Shown here piece by piece: positions 14,013 to 21,715 of a DNA stretch of 21,753 nt. A program made the position numbers and the translations under genes. This DNA is from JANNRA01 sp031401035 (GTDB taxonomy: Bacteria; Desulfobacterota; Binatia; HRBIN30; CADEER01): positions 1 through 21,753 of the forward strand of contig JANNRA010000031.1 of the NCBI GenBank assembly GCA_031401035.1, written 5' to 3'. Under the pieces are notes generated by a model, which saw only the letters and a list, made by a program, of their open reading frames with translations, made no database searches and was not told the DNA's origin. Position 1 is the stretch's first letter, and each line of letters opens with the position of its first letter.

Positions 14013-16415
14013 ATGAAAGTTCTGCTGAGCTGGCTGCGCGAGTTCGTGCCGATCGACATCGACACGGCAGCGTTGTGCGAGAAGCTGTCGCTGGGTGGGC
14101 TGGCGGTCGACGCGGTGGAGGAGCTCGGCGCCGACATCCGCGGCGTCATCGTCGGCGAGCTGCTCAGCACGGCGCCGCATCCGCAGGCCGACCGGCTGAC
14201 GCTGTGCGAGGTGCGCACCGGGCCGGAGCCGGCGGTGCGCGTGGTCTGCGGGGCGCGCAACATGACCGCCGGCGACCGCGTCGCCTACGCCTCGCCCGGC
14301 ACCATCCTGCCGGGCGGGAAACGCATCGAGGCGGCCACCATCCGCGGCGTCGCCTCGGCCGGCATGCTGTGCTCGGCCGCCGAGCTCGGCCTGGCCGAGG
14401 CCGCCGAGGCGGCAGAGGGTATCCTCATTCTCGACGGCGAGGCCCCGCTCGGCGCGCGCGTCGGCGCCTACCTGGGTCTCGAGGACACGCGCCTGGACAT
14501 CGACGTGACCCCGAACCGCGGCGACTGCCTGAGCATCCTCGGCATCGCGCGCGAGGTGGCGGCGCTGACCGGCGCCAAGCTGCTGCGCACGCGCAGCCCC
14601 CTGCGCGAGCAGGGGGCACCGGCGGCCGCGGCGATGGCGCTGCGCATCGACGATGCGGCGGGCTGCCCGCGCTACGCGGCGCGCCTGGTGCGCGGGGTGC
14701 GTGTCGGCCCGTCGCCGGCCTGGCTGGTGCGGCGGCTCGAAGGGGTCGGCCTGCGGGCGATCAACAACGTCGTCGACGTCACCAACCTGGTGATGATCGA
14801 ACGCGGCCAGCCGCTGCATGCCTTCGACTACGACCGCTTGGCGCGGCCCGAGATCGCCGTCCGGCGCGCTGGCGCGACGGCCCTGCTACGGACGCTCGAC
14901 GACGTCGAACGACGGCTGGCGCCGGAGGACCTGCTGATCACCACCGGCGACGCGCCGATCGCGCTGGCTGGCGTCATGGGCGGCGCCGACAGCGAGGTGC
15001 GGGCGGAGACGACGACGGTGCTGCTCGAGTCGGCCTGTTTCGACCCGTCGAGCATCCGCCGCACGGCGCGCCGCACCGAGCTGCGCTCGGAGGCGTCGTA
15101 TCGCTTCGAGCGCGGCGTCGACATCGACGGCGTCCCGACCGCCCTTGATCGCGCCGCCGCGTTGCTCGAGCAAGTCGCCGATGGCGTGGTGGCGCCCGGC
15201 ATCGTCGAGGCGTATCCGGCGGCGCCGGCGCCGACCGCCATCCACCTGCGGCCGAAGCGGGCCGAGGAACTGCTCGGCGGGACGATCAGTCGCGGCGAGA
15301 TGACCGCGACGCTCAAGGCGCTCGGTGCCGGTGTCGCGGCGGCGCCGCAGGGGGCCCTGCTGGTGACGGCGCCGAGTTGGCGGCGCGACCTGACGCGCGA
15401 GATCGATCTGGTCGAGGAGATCGGCCGCGTGCTTGGCTACGAGCGCTTCAGCGCGACGATGCCGGCGGCGCCGCTGGAGAGCGGCGTCATGCCGGAGCGC
15501 CTGCGGCGCGAGCGCGAACTGAAGGGCCTGTTCACCGGCATGGGCTTCTACGAGGCGGTGACGCTCAGCTTCGCCTCGGCGCGGGTCAATGTGCTGTTCC
15601 CGGGCTTGGCGCTCGACGGCGACGCCGTGGCGCTGGCCAATCCGATGACCCGCGACGAACCGGAGATGCGCTGCAGCCTGCTGCCCGGCCTGCTCGCGAC
15701 TTGGCGCACCAACCGCAATCAGGGCGCCGCGGGTCTGATGGCCTTCAGCATCGGACGCGTCTTCTGGCAGACCGGCGGACCGCAGGAGGCGTGGCGCCTG
15801 GCCGGGATCCTCGCCGGCGTGCCGCCGCGCCTCGGACTGGGCGCCGCGCGCCCGGTCGACTTCACCGACGCCAAGGGGGCGGTCGAAGCGATGCTCGACC
15901 AGCTCCGCGTCCTCGATCGCGTCGCCTGGGGGCGCTGCGAGGCGGCGCCATTCCACCCCGGCAAGGCGGCGACGCTACGCTGCGGCGAACAGCTCATCGG
16001 CGTCGTCGGTACCCTGCACCCCGAGACGGCTTTCGAGATGGAACTCGACGGCGCCTGCTGGGTGTTTGAGATTGACATCGAGAAACTGCTTCCCTACTGT
16101 CCGCAACAACTTGTTTTTACTGGATTGCCGCGCTTTCCCGCTGTGGTGCGGGATATCGCGGTTCTGGTCGATGAGGCGTTCGCAGCGGAGCAGGTGGTGC
16201 AGTGCGTGCGGCAGTGGCAGCCGACCTTGGTGGAGGATGTGGCGCTGTTCGACGCCTATACCGGCGCGCCGATTCCGCCTGGGCGCAAGAGCCTGGCCTA
16301 CACCATCGCCTACCGGGCGGCGGATCGGACGCTGACCGACGACGAAGTGAACGCGCTGCAGGACGGCCTGCGCGCCATGTTGACGCGCGAACTCGGCGTG
16401 ACCCTGCGCGAGTGA
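14013..16415 (+). CDS. pheT: phenylalanyl-tRNA synthetase beta subunit
   Basis: The 800-residue beta subunit has its usual modules in order. They are an N-terminal piece MKVLLSWLREFVPIDID, a tRNA-binding OB-fold (about 40-150, with PHPQADRLTLCEVRTG and VVCGARNM), and the B3/B4 editing domain with INNVVDVTNLVMIERGQPLH (about 250-270). The B5 domain follows (about 405-475), then the catalytic-like core (LFTGMGFYEAVTLSF, ANPMTRDEPEMRCSLLPGLL), and a final anticodon-binding FDX-ACB domain with FPAVVRDIAVLVDE. The length is normal. ATG 14013 has only a weak upstream purine stretch. The large palindrome between pheS and pheT could affect the ratio of the two subunits, which must be equal. Confidence 0.97.
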   Translation: MKVLLSWLREFVPIDIDTAALCEKLSLGGLAVDAVEELGADIRGVIVGELLSTAPHPQADRLTLCEVRTGPEPAVRVVCGARNMTAGDRVAYASPGTILPGGKRIEAATIRGVASAGMLCSAAELGLAEAAEAAEGILILDGEAPLGARVGAYLGLEDTRLDIDVTPNRGDCLSILGIAREVAALTGAKLLRTRSPLREQGAPAAAAMALRIDDAAGCPRYAARLVRGVRVGPSPAWLVRRLEGVGLRAINNVVDVTNLVMIERGQPLHAFDYDRLARPEIAVRRAGATALLRTLDDVERRLAPEDLLITTGDAPIALAGVMGGADSEVRAETTTVLLESACFDPSSIRRTARRTELRSEASYRFERGVDIDGVPTALDRAAALLEQVADGVVAPGIVEAYPAAPAPTAIHLRPKRAEELLGGTISRGEMTATLKALGAGVAAAPQGALLVTAPSWRRDLTREIDLVEEIGRVLGYERFSATMPAAPLESGVMPERLRRERELKGLFTGMGFYEAVTLSFASARVNVLFPGLALDGDAVALANPMTRDEPEMRCSLLPGLLATWRTNRNQGAAGLMAFSIGRVFWQTGGPQEAWRLAGILAGVPPRLGLGAARPVDFTDAKGAVEAMLDQLRVLDRVAWGRCEAAPFHPGKAATLRCGEQLIGVVGTLHPETAFEMELDGACWVFEIDIEKLLPYCPQQLVFTGLPRFPAVVRDIAVLVDEAFAAEQVVQCVRQWQPTLVEDVALFDAYTGAPIPPGRKSLAYTIAYRAADRTLTDDEVNALQDGLRAMLTRELGVTLRE

Positions 16416-16451
16416 GCGGCGTCGAGTTCTGCTGATTCGGGAGGGTGGTCG

Positions 16452-16739
16452 GTGGCGCTGACCAAAGCCGACATCGTCGAGCGCATTCACGAGCGCGTCG
16501 GGTTCTCGAAGAAGGAGGCCAGCGAGGTGGTCGACTCCGTCTTCGAGGTCATCAAGGGCCAGCTCGAGCACGGGCAGAAGGTGAAGGTGTCGGGCTTCGG
16601 CAACTTCGTCGTGCACGAGAAGCGCCCGCGCAAGGGGCGCAACCCGCAGACCGGCGAGACCATCACCATCCGCGGGCGTCGCGTACTCGGCTTCAAGGCC
16701 AGTCCGATGCTCAAGAAGAGCATGAACCCCGAAGGCTGA
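16452..16739 (+). CDS. ihfA: integration host factor alpha subunit (HU/IHF family)
   Basis: This 95-residue DNA-bending protein starts at GTG 16452, giving MALTKADIVERIHERVGFSK. GGGAGGG lies 6-12 nt upstream. The family signature GFGNFVVHEKRPRKGRNPQT (positions 49-68), with the DNA-intercalating proline in the beta-ribbon arm (GRNPQTGE), is complete. The place directly after pheT is where ihfA sits in E. coli and many deltaproteobacteria, which supports alpha-type IHF over HU. The merR-type gene starts 6 bp after its stop. Confidence 0.93.
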   Translation: MALTKADIVERIHERVGFSKKEASEVVDSVFEVIKGQLEHGQKVKVSGFGNFVVHEKRPRKGRNPQTGETITIRGRRVLGFKASPMLKKSMNPEG

Positions 16740-16744
16740 TCACC

Positions 16745-17134
16745 ATGCCCGCCGGCGCGCCCGATCTGCCCGACAAGCTGTACTTCAAGATCGGCGAGGT
16801 GGCGAAGATCGTCGGCGTCAAACCCTACGTGCTGCGCTATTGGGAGACCGAGTTCTCCATTATTCGTCCCGGCAAGACGCGCTCGCAGCACCGCCTGTAC
16901 CGCCGCCGCGACGTCGAGGCGCTGCTCGAGATCAAGCGCCTGTTGCACAACGAGCGCTACACCATCGAAGGGGCCAAGCGACGGCTCAAGACGGTGGCCA
17001 AGGGCCCGCTGACGGCCGCGGCGGCGCCCGATCCGCGCCCGCAACTACCGCTGCCGCTCGGCGAACGCACCTACCGCAACGCCCTGGTCAAGTTGCGGCA
17101 GGACCTGCAGGCTCTGTACGAATTGCTGCGCTGA
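16745..17134 (+). CDS. MerR-family transcriptional regulator
   Basis: The 129-residue protein has a MerR-type winged helix at residues 12-80. It reads YFKIGEVAKIVGVKPYVLRY followed by WETEF, then RSQHRLYRRRDVEALLEIKRL. The C-terminal part is a short Pro/Ala linker and a helix (TYRNALVKLRQDLQALYELL) that would dimerise as a coiled coil. No cysteine sensor or ligand domain is present, so it belongs with the short MerR regulators that follow ihfA in many deltaproteobacteria and whose targets are poorly known. It starts 6 bp after the ihfA stop and is the last gene of the thrS-pheST operon. Confidence 0.9.
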   Translation: MPAGAPDLPDKLYFKIGEVAKIVGVKPYVLRYWETEFSIIRPGKTRSQHRLYRRRDVEALLEIKRLLHNERYTIEGAKRRLKTVAKGPLTAAAAPDPRPQLPLPLGERTYRNALVKLRQDLQALYELLR

Positions 17135-17223
17135 GCGCGGCACCCGGTGTCACGCCATTGGCGCGCCGCCTTCCAATTCCGAACGGCGGGACGTGGAAAC
17201 CCCGCTGCGTGGCGCGCTCCGGC

Positions 17224-17239
17224 TGGCATAGGCGTTGCA
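17224..17239 (+). promoter_or_regulatory. sigma-54 (-24/-12) promoter motif
   Basis: TGGCATAGGCGTTGCA matches the sigma-54 consensus TGGCAYr-N4-TTGCA with exact spacing of the GG and GC pairs. Transcription would begin near 17250-17251, only 2-3 nt before ATG 17253, which would make the mRNA almost leaderless. Confidence 0.55.
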
Positions 17240-17252
17240 ATTCCCTTTCACC

Positions 17253-17540
17253 ATGATGCTGCCTGCGCCAGCCGATCAGCCCCGCCGCCGACGTACCCAC
17301 GCCGAAGCCGCCTTCGACGTCCTGCGCACCCTGTTGCGCGGTCACATGCTGTGGGCGGCCGGCGGCGGCCTGTCGCTCGATTCACTGTCGGGGCTGATCG
17401 ACGCCCCGCCGGCCATCGTGCGCAGCGCCATTGAGCGACTGATCGCCGACGGCGTCGTCAGCCTGCACCCGGCGACCAGCACGCTCCGCCTGAGCGACGC
17501 GACGCTGCGTGAGATGCGCCCGCTGGTGACGCTGCACTGA
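17253..17540 (+). CDS. small winged-helix-like protein
   Basis: From ATG 17253 the product is 95 residues. After a charged N-terminus, residues 17-90 read like a winged helix. There are two helices (HAEAAFDVLRTLLRGHMLWA; LSLDSLSGLI), a recognition-helix candidate PPAIVRSAIERLIADG, and a wing VVSLHPATSTLRLSD that leads into a last helix. I do not recognise a named family. TTG 17235 in the same frame would start inside the sigma-54 motif and was rejected. There is no Shine-Dalgarno sequence. It lies 118 bp after the MerR gene on the same strand, with its own candidate promoter, and is followed by a large inverted repeat. Confidence 0.65.
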   Translation: MMLPAPADQPRRRRTHAEAAFDVLRTLLRGHMLWAAGGGLSLDSLSGLIDAPPAIVRSAIERLIADGVVSLHPATSTLRLSDATLREMRPLVTLH

Positions 17541-17594
17541 GTCCCGCGTCCTGCTTCGACCGCCCGTGGGTGCTTCTGCGCGTGGTGGAACCTG

Positions 17595-17677
17595 TGGAGG
17601 GCGCCGCTCCGTCGGCGCCGGTTGCATCGGGCTGCAGATGCTCAATGCAACGGGCGCCCACGGGGGGGCGCCCTCCA
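17595..17677. repeat. nested inverted repeat (REP-like) between convergent genes
   Basis: The outer arms TGGAGGGCGCC (17595-17605) and GGCGCCCTCCA (17667-17677) are perfect. Inside them, GGCGCCGGTTGCAT (17614-17627) and ATGCAACGGGCGCC (17645-17658) pair with one mismatch. The unit is 83 bp. It lies between the winged-helix gene stop (17540) and the minus-strand gene stop (17749), so it may also act as a two-way terminator. Confidence 0.75.
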
Positions 17678-17748
17678 GGGGGCTGGGCGGTGGAGGCTCG
17701 TCGGTAGCGGCCCCTTCCAGCAGAACGAATTCAGGCAGACGACGCCGT

Positions 17749-18993
17749 TCAGGGGCAGCCGATCAGCGCCGCGTTCACCGCGGCGATCAACTCGTTGATC
17801 GCCACCAACCCGTCGCCGCCGCTGTCAAACGCCGCGCAGGATGACAGCGGCGCGGTGCCGAGCGCGATGTTGACGCCGCTGATCAGTTCGTTGATCGCCA
17901 CCGCACCATCGGCATTGCAGTCACCGGCGCAGGCGGCCGGCGACACCGGCACGGTGAGATCGACGAGGTCGGCCTGCGCCGCGCGCTCGCCCAGCAGTTG
18001 CGGCTGCACCGCCGTCTGCGGCCCGGGGCCGCCACGCGGATCGGCGAACGTCGTCAGCGCCATGGCCAGCACGCCGCTACCCGAGCCCACCGGGACGATG
18101 CGCACGTTGCCGGTCGGCGAGCCGGCGATAGCGGCGCTGAAGATCGATTGGCTCGAGACGCTCGTGTCGAGGTTCGACAGGTCGCTGACGAGGTGTTCAC
18201 GCAGCGCCCGGCGATGCGTCATGGACTGACCGAATTCGTTGGTGACACGCAGGTCGACCGTCGCCGTGGCGCCGCCGACCGGGTCGGAGCTGCAGGTGGC
18301 GATGGCAATGCGGGTCGTCGTCTCGCGTTCCCCAAGGGCGCTGCCGAGGCCGACACGGGCGCCGTCGAGGAAGGGCTGCAGGGCGAGCCCGGCGGGGCAG
18401 GCGGCATACTCGGCCTGCGCGCCGCCGAGCACCAACACGTCGGGCTCGTCGGCGCTGGCGCCGGTCGCGGCGAACCCAGTCGCCGCATAGGCGGCGGCGT
18501 CGATTGTCGGTGCCCCGCGCTGGATGGTGGCGATGCCGATGAGCACGTCGGCGGCGGCCGGGACGCCGTCGGTATCGGTGGCGACGCAGCGCAGCGTGCC
18601 GCTGAACGGCGGTGCCGGCGCCGCCGGCACCGCGCCGCCGTCGCGTGGCAGCGCCGCGGCGCCGACGCTGGCACGCCAGGCGACTGGCTGCCCAGCCTTC
18701 ATCACGATCCGGAACCCCACCGCCGATCCGGACGCCAGGCTCCCGTCGACGTACACGCAGCGCACCGCCTGCGTCGTCGCGCCGGTGTTCGTCAGCTCGA
18801 TGTACGTGTCGAGATTGAGCTCGGCGTCGACACTGATCTGCGAGAATACCAGTAACGAGGCAGGGGCGCCCGACGAGACCGCCGCCGCCGGCGCGGCCGC
18901 GACGCCGCCCAGGAGCATCGCCAGGAGCGCCGCGCGCAGGGGGGGCCGCTTTCGCCGGGTGCTCATGGTCGCCCGGATTCGCGCCGCGCTCAC
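17749..18993 (-). CDS. secreted protein with C-terminal dockerin/EF-hand-like repeats
   Basis: The 414-residue product has a signal peptide (hydrophobic LRAALLAMLLGGVAAAPAAA). Its body is shared with the upstream gene: SLLVFSQISVDAELNLDTYI (a strand with a TYIELTNTG-like repeat), CVYVDGS, RIVMKAGQPVAW and AEYAACPAGL. The last 60 residues hold two 12-residue calcium-loop motifs, DCNADGAVAINE and DSGGDGLVAINE, bracketed by cysteines and ending GCP. Such repeats resemble dockerins and may anchor or stabilise the protein with Ca2+. GTG 18993 overlaps the stop of the preceding gene by 4 nt; ATG 18966 would give a more compact signal peptide and remains possible. The substrate or partner is unknown. 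Confidence 0.82.
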   Translation of the reverse strand: MSAARIRATMSTRRKRPPLRAALLAMLLGGVAAAPAAAVSSGAPASLLVFSQISVDAELNLDTYIELTNTGATTQAVRCVYVDGSLASGSAVGFRIVMKAGQPVAWRASVGAAALPRDGGAVPAAPAPPFSGTLRCVATDTDGVPAAADVLIGIATIQRGAPTIDAAAYAATGFAATGASADEPDVLVLGGAQAEYAACPAGLALQPFLDGARVGLGSALGERETTTRIAIATCSSDPVGGATATVDLRVTNEFGQSMTHRRALREHLVSDLSNLDTSVSSQSIFSAAIAGSPTGNVRIVPVGSGSGVLAMALTTFADPRGGPGPQTAVQPQLLGERAAQADLVDLTVPVSPAACAGDCNADGAVAINELISGVNIALGTAPLSSCAAFDSGGDGLVAINELIAAVNAALIGCP

Positions 18994-19985
18994 GGTCGCC
19001 CCATCGGCAGGGTGATGACGTCACCGGCGACCGCTTCGCCCTGATGGTGCAGCGGCGGCAGGGCGCGGCTGGCGAGCGGCCCCGTGGCGGTGGCGCGCCG
19101 CTCGACCTCGCCGATGACGACGAATCCGCCGCTCCCGTCGACAGGGGAAAGCTGTGTCTGCAGGACGTCGGTGCCGAGCATGGCGCGGTCGAAGAGACCG
19201 TCGCCGAGGTCGGCGAGCGCCAGGTCGGCCCAGCAGGTGACCAGCGTCGTCGTGCTGAAGCGCTGCTCCAATTCGGTGGTCACGTCGAAGCGCACCTGCA
19301 CCGTCGCCGGGTCGCCGTCGCGCACGTTCTGTGAACACGGCACCACGGTGATGCGCGTGGCGACGGCGGAGCCGGTGCCCAGTTGCTCGTCGGCAGCCCC
19401 CTCGGCGCGGTGGCTCAGCGTCCAGGTGGCCGGGCAGGCAGCGTACTCGCCGAGGAAGCAGGTGTCGGATTGCGCATCGCCGAGGCACAGCACGTCGTCG
19501 CCGTCGTTGAATCCCGAGCCGCTGACGCCGATCGCGGCATAGGCGGCGACGGCGCCGTCGGCGGGCAGCAGGGTGGCCCGGCCGACCAATCGATTGAGAC
19601 TCGTCGGCGTGCCGGTCGGGTCGACCTCGACACACAGCAACTCGCCGCGGAAGTCCTCGGGTGCGGCCGGGATCGCCGCGCCGGCGTCGCCCGCCGGGCG
19701 ACCGGCGGCGGCGCTCCACAGGGCCGGCTGCTCGGCGTTCAGGCGCAGCGTGAAACCGCTCGATTGCCAGCCGACGCGGCCGTCGACGTAGGCGCAGAAG
19801 GCATCGATACGCCCCTCGGCGATGTTGGCGAGCTGAATGAGGGTGTCGGAGCTGGCGTCGGCGACGACCTTCGGGAAGATCAGGATCGACGCGCCGCGCT
19901 CACTGGTCGTGTCGGCGCGCGTCGCGACGGCGCCGGCCAGCGTGCAGGCCAGCGTGCAGGCGAAGATGAACACAGCGAGGCGCAC
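18990..19985 (-). CDS. secreted protein, paralog of the next gene
   Basis: This 331-residue protein has a signal peptide (residues 1-24, cleavage likely after ATRA). It aligns along most of its length with the 414-residue product downstream. Shared elements are SILIFPKVVADASSDTLIQL, CAYVDGR, FTLRLNAEQPALWSAAAG, AAIPAAPEDFRGELLCVEVD, GRATLL and LGEYAACPATW. It lacks the C-terminal dockerin-like repeats. The short tandem repeat in its signal region (ACTLACTLAGA, from CGTGCAGGCCAG copies) looks like a recent slippage duplication. It is co-directional and overlapping (GTGA) with its paralog, so both should be made together. I recognise the style from Binatia-like genomes, but no function. Confidence 0.82.
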   Translation of the reverse strand: MRLAVFIFACTLACTLAGAVATRADTTSERGASILIFPKVVADASSDTLIQLANIAEGRIDAFCAYVDGRVGWQSSGFTLRLNAEQPALWSAAAGRPAGDAGAAIPAAPEDFRGELLCVEVDPTGTPTSLNRLVGRATLLPADGAVAAYAAIGVSGSGFNDGDDVLCLGDAQSDTCFLGEYAACPATWTLSHRAEGAADEQLGTGSAVATRITVVPCSQNVRDGDPATVQVRFDVTTELEQRFSTTTLVTCWADLALADLGDGLFDRAMLGTDVLQTQLSPVDGSGGFVVIGEVERRATATGPLASRALPPLHHQGEAVAGDVITLPMGRP

Positions 19986-20070
19986 GGGAGCCTCGTGTAT
20001 GTCATCGCCATCGGATCAGAGGCAAGCGGCCGCGGTTGCATCGATCGGCATCGTGTGGTGAGCCGCGGCC

Positions 20071-20163
20071 ATGGCTCGTGTCTGGTGTGCGCTTCTGCTG
20101 TTCGCCGCGCCCGCGGCGTGCGGCGCCATGGGCGTCAGCAGCTGGGCGGCGCAGGAGAAGTGA
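20071..20163 (+). CDS. tiny lipoprotein-like ORF in front of chrA
   Basis: The 30 codons from ATG 20071 give MARVWCALLLFAAPAACGAM then GVSSWAAQEK. That is a basic start, a hydrophobic core and a lipobox-like AAPAAC-G. The stop is 3 bp before the TTG of chrA, and the chrA ribosome-binding site GGAGAAG lies inside its last codons, so translation of the two may be coupled. Its own ribosome-binding site is weak. It may be a leader peptide, a small membrane lipoprotein, or chance. Confidence 0.35.
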   Translation: MARVWCALLLFAAPAACGAMGVSSWAAQEK

Positions 20164-20166
20164 GCG

Positions 20167-21411
20167 TTGACGCCGCCCCCATCGTTCTCCGAGGCGCTGC
20201 GATTCTGGGTGAAGCTCGGCTTCATTTCCTTTGGCGGACCGGCGGGCCAGATCGCGATCATGCACCGCGAGCTGGTCGAGCGGCGCGGCTGGATCAGCGA
20301 GGAGCGCTTCCTGCACGCGCTCAACTACTGCATGGTGCTGCCCGGACCGGAGGCGCAGCAGCTGGCAACGTACATCGGCTGGCTGCTGCACCGCACCGCC
20401 GGCGCACTCGTCGCCGGCGGCTTCTTCGTTCTGCCGTCGATCTTCATCCTGCTGGCGCTGTCCTACGTCTACATGGCCTACGGCAGCATGCCGGCGGTGG
20501 CGGCGGTGCTGGCGGGAATCAAGCCGGTGGTGGTGGCGATCGTCGTCGAGGCGGTGGTCAAAATCAGCCGCCGCGCCCTCAAACGCCGCTCGCACTACGC
20601 CATCGCCGCGGCGGCCTTCGTGGCCATTTACGTCCTGCACGTACCGTTTCCGCTCATCGTCGTGCTGGCGGCGGCGATCGGCCTGGCACTGCCGGCGGCG
20701 CCCGCCGCGGCGCCGGGTGCCGCCGAGGCGCCGCTGCCGCCGCACGCGCGCCCGGACGCCCGCCGCGCCGCGCGTACGCTCGCGGTCGGCCTGGCGCTGT
20801 GGGCGCTGCCGCTGGCGCTGGTGGCGTTGCGCTTTGGCTGGGACAGCCTGTACGCGCGCGTCTACCGCTTCTTCAGCGGCGCCGCGCTGGTCACTTTCGG
20901 CGGCGCGTACGCGGTGCTGGCCTACGTCACGCAGGTGGCGACGACGTCCTACGGCTGGCTGAGCCAAGCACAGGCGATGGACGGCCTGGCGTTGGCCGAG
21001 ACCACCCCCGGGCCGCTGATCATGGTGCTGCAGTTCGTCGGGTTCATCGCCGGATGGAACCAGCCGCAGGGGCTGACGCCGGCGGCGAGCGCACTGCTGG
21101 CGGCCCTGCTCACCACCTGGGCGACCTTCCTGCCATGCTTCCTCTTCATCCTGGTGGGGGGGCCGTACATCGAACAGGTGCGCGGCAACCGCAGCGTGGC
21201 GGCGGCACTGTCGGGCGTCACTGCCGCCGTGGTCGGGGTGGTGCTCAACCTGGCGCTGGTCTTCGGCGCCGCGGTGATCTGGCACGACGGCGGTCCTGAC
21301 TGGCGCGCCGCGCTGCTCACCGTCGCCGCCTGCGTGGCGCTGTTCCGGTTTCACGTCGATGTCTTGTGGGTCATCCTTGCCGGTGCCGTGTTGGGCCTGT
21401 TGCTCGCGTGA
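20167..21411 (+). CDS. chrA: CHR-family chromate transporter
   Basis: This 414-residue inner-membrane protein has the two-halves layout of the long CHR family. The first half contains FWVKLGFISFGGPAGQIAIM, WISEERFLHALNYCMVLPGP and EAQQLATYIGWLLHRTAG. The second half repeats the pattern with FFSGAALVTFGGAYAVLAYV and TTPGPLIMVLQFVGFIAGW. About ten hydrophobic segments are separated by a short Pro/Ala and Arg-rich linker near 180-205. TTG 20167 was taken because GGAGAAG lies 7-13 nt upstream and the family's N-terminus follows; no ATG is near. ChrA exports chromate by the known family role, but some members have other anions or no known substrate. The gene after it overlaps by 4 nt. Confidence 0.92.
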   Translation: MTPPPSFSEALRFWVKLGFISFGGPAGQIAIMHRELVERRGWISEERFLHALNYCMVLPGPEAQQLATYIGWLLHRTAGALVAGGFFVLPSIFILLALSYVYMAYGSMPAVAAVLAGIKPVVVAIVVEAVVKISRRALKRRSHYAIAAAAFVAIYVLHVPFPLIVVLAAAIGLALPAAPAAAPGAAEAPLPPHARPDARRAARTLAVGLALWALPLALVALRFGWDSLYARVYRFFSGAALVTFGGAYAVLAYVTQVATTSYGWLSQAQAMDGLALAETTPGPLIMVLQFVGFIAGWNQPQGLTPAASALLAALLTTWATFLPCFLFILVGGPYIEQVRGNRSVAAALSGVTAAVVGVVLNLALVFGAAVIWHDGGPDWRAALLTVAACVALFRFHVDVLWVILAGAVLGLLLA

Positions 21412-21677
21412 CCATACGGATCGTCATACTCCTGAGCCTCCTGTGCGCGGCCGCGGCCGCCGCCGACACGCTTGCGCCGATCACCGGCGGGTTCTGCGCC
21501 GGCGACTGCAACAACGACGGCACGGTACGCGTCGACGAGCTGATCACGGCGGTGACCATCGCGCTCGGCAGCGCTGGCCTCGATCGCTGCGCCGCCGCCA
21601 ACGTACAGGAGGACACCGTGATTTCGATCAGCGAGTTGATCGGCGCCGTCAACAGCGCCCTGTCGGGCTGTCCGTGA
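21408..21677 (+). CDS. small secreted dockerin/EF-hand-like protein
   Basis: From GTG 21408 the product is 89 residues: a signal peptide (RIVILLSLLCAAAAAA, cleavage near A19/D20) and then a single dockerin-like domain. Residues 33-44 (DCNNDGTVRVDE) make a complete 12-residue calcium loop with D33, N35, D37 and E44. The second repeat (VQEDTVISISEL) has lost its acidic positions. Cysteines flank the repeats, and the end SGCP is the same as in the 414-residue secreted protein in this window. GTG 21408 overlaps the chrA stop as GTGA; ATG 21366 lies inside chrA and would spoil the signal peptide. It may be a free binding module for another exported protein. This is inference. Confidence 0.8.
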   Translation: MTIRIVILLSLLCAAAAAADTLAPITGGFCAGDCNNDGTVRVDELITAVTIALGSAGLDRCAAANVQEDTVISISELIGAVNSALSGCP

Positions 21678-21715
21678 GTGGGCGCAGCGCCTGGAAAGGG
21701 CCAGTGGCCGGGACC

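Noticed and set aside
12393..14819. 808-codon open frame on the minus strand
   Set aside because: It lies opposite rpmI, rplT, pheS and pheT, is Arg/His/Asp-rich and has no family resemblance. It is open only because of high GC3 on the real strand.
19383..21299. 638-codon open frame on the plus strand
   Set aside because: It crosses the antisense of a paralogous secreted gene and an out-of-frame reading of chrA, with low-complexity Arg/Gly content.
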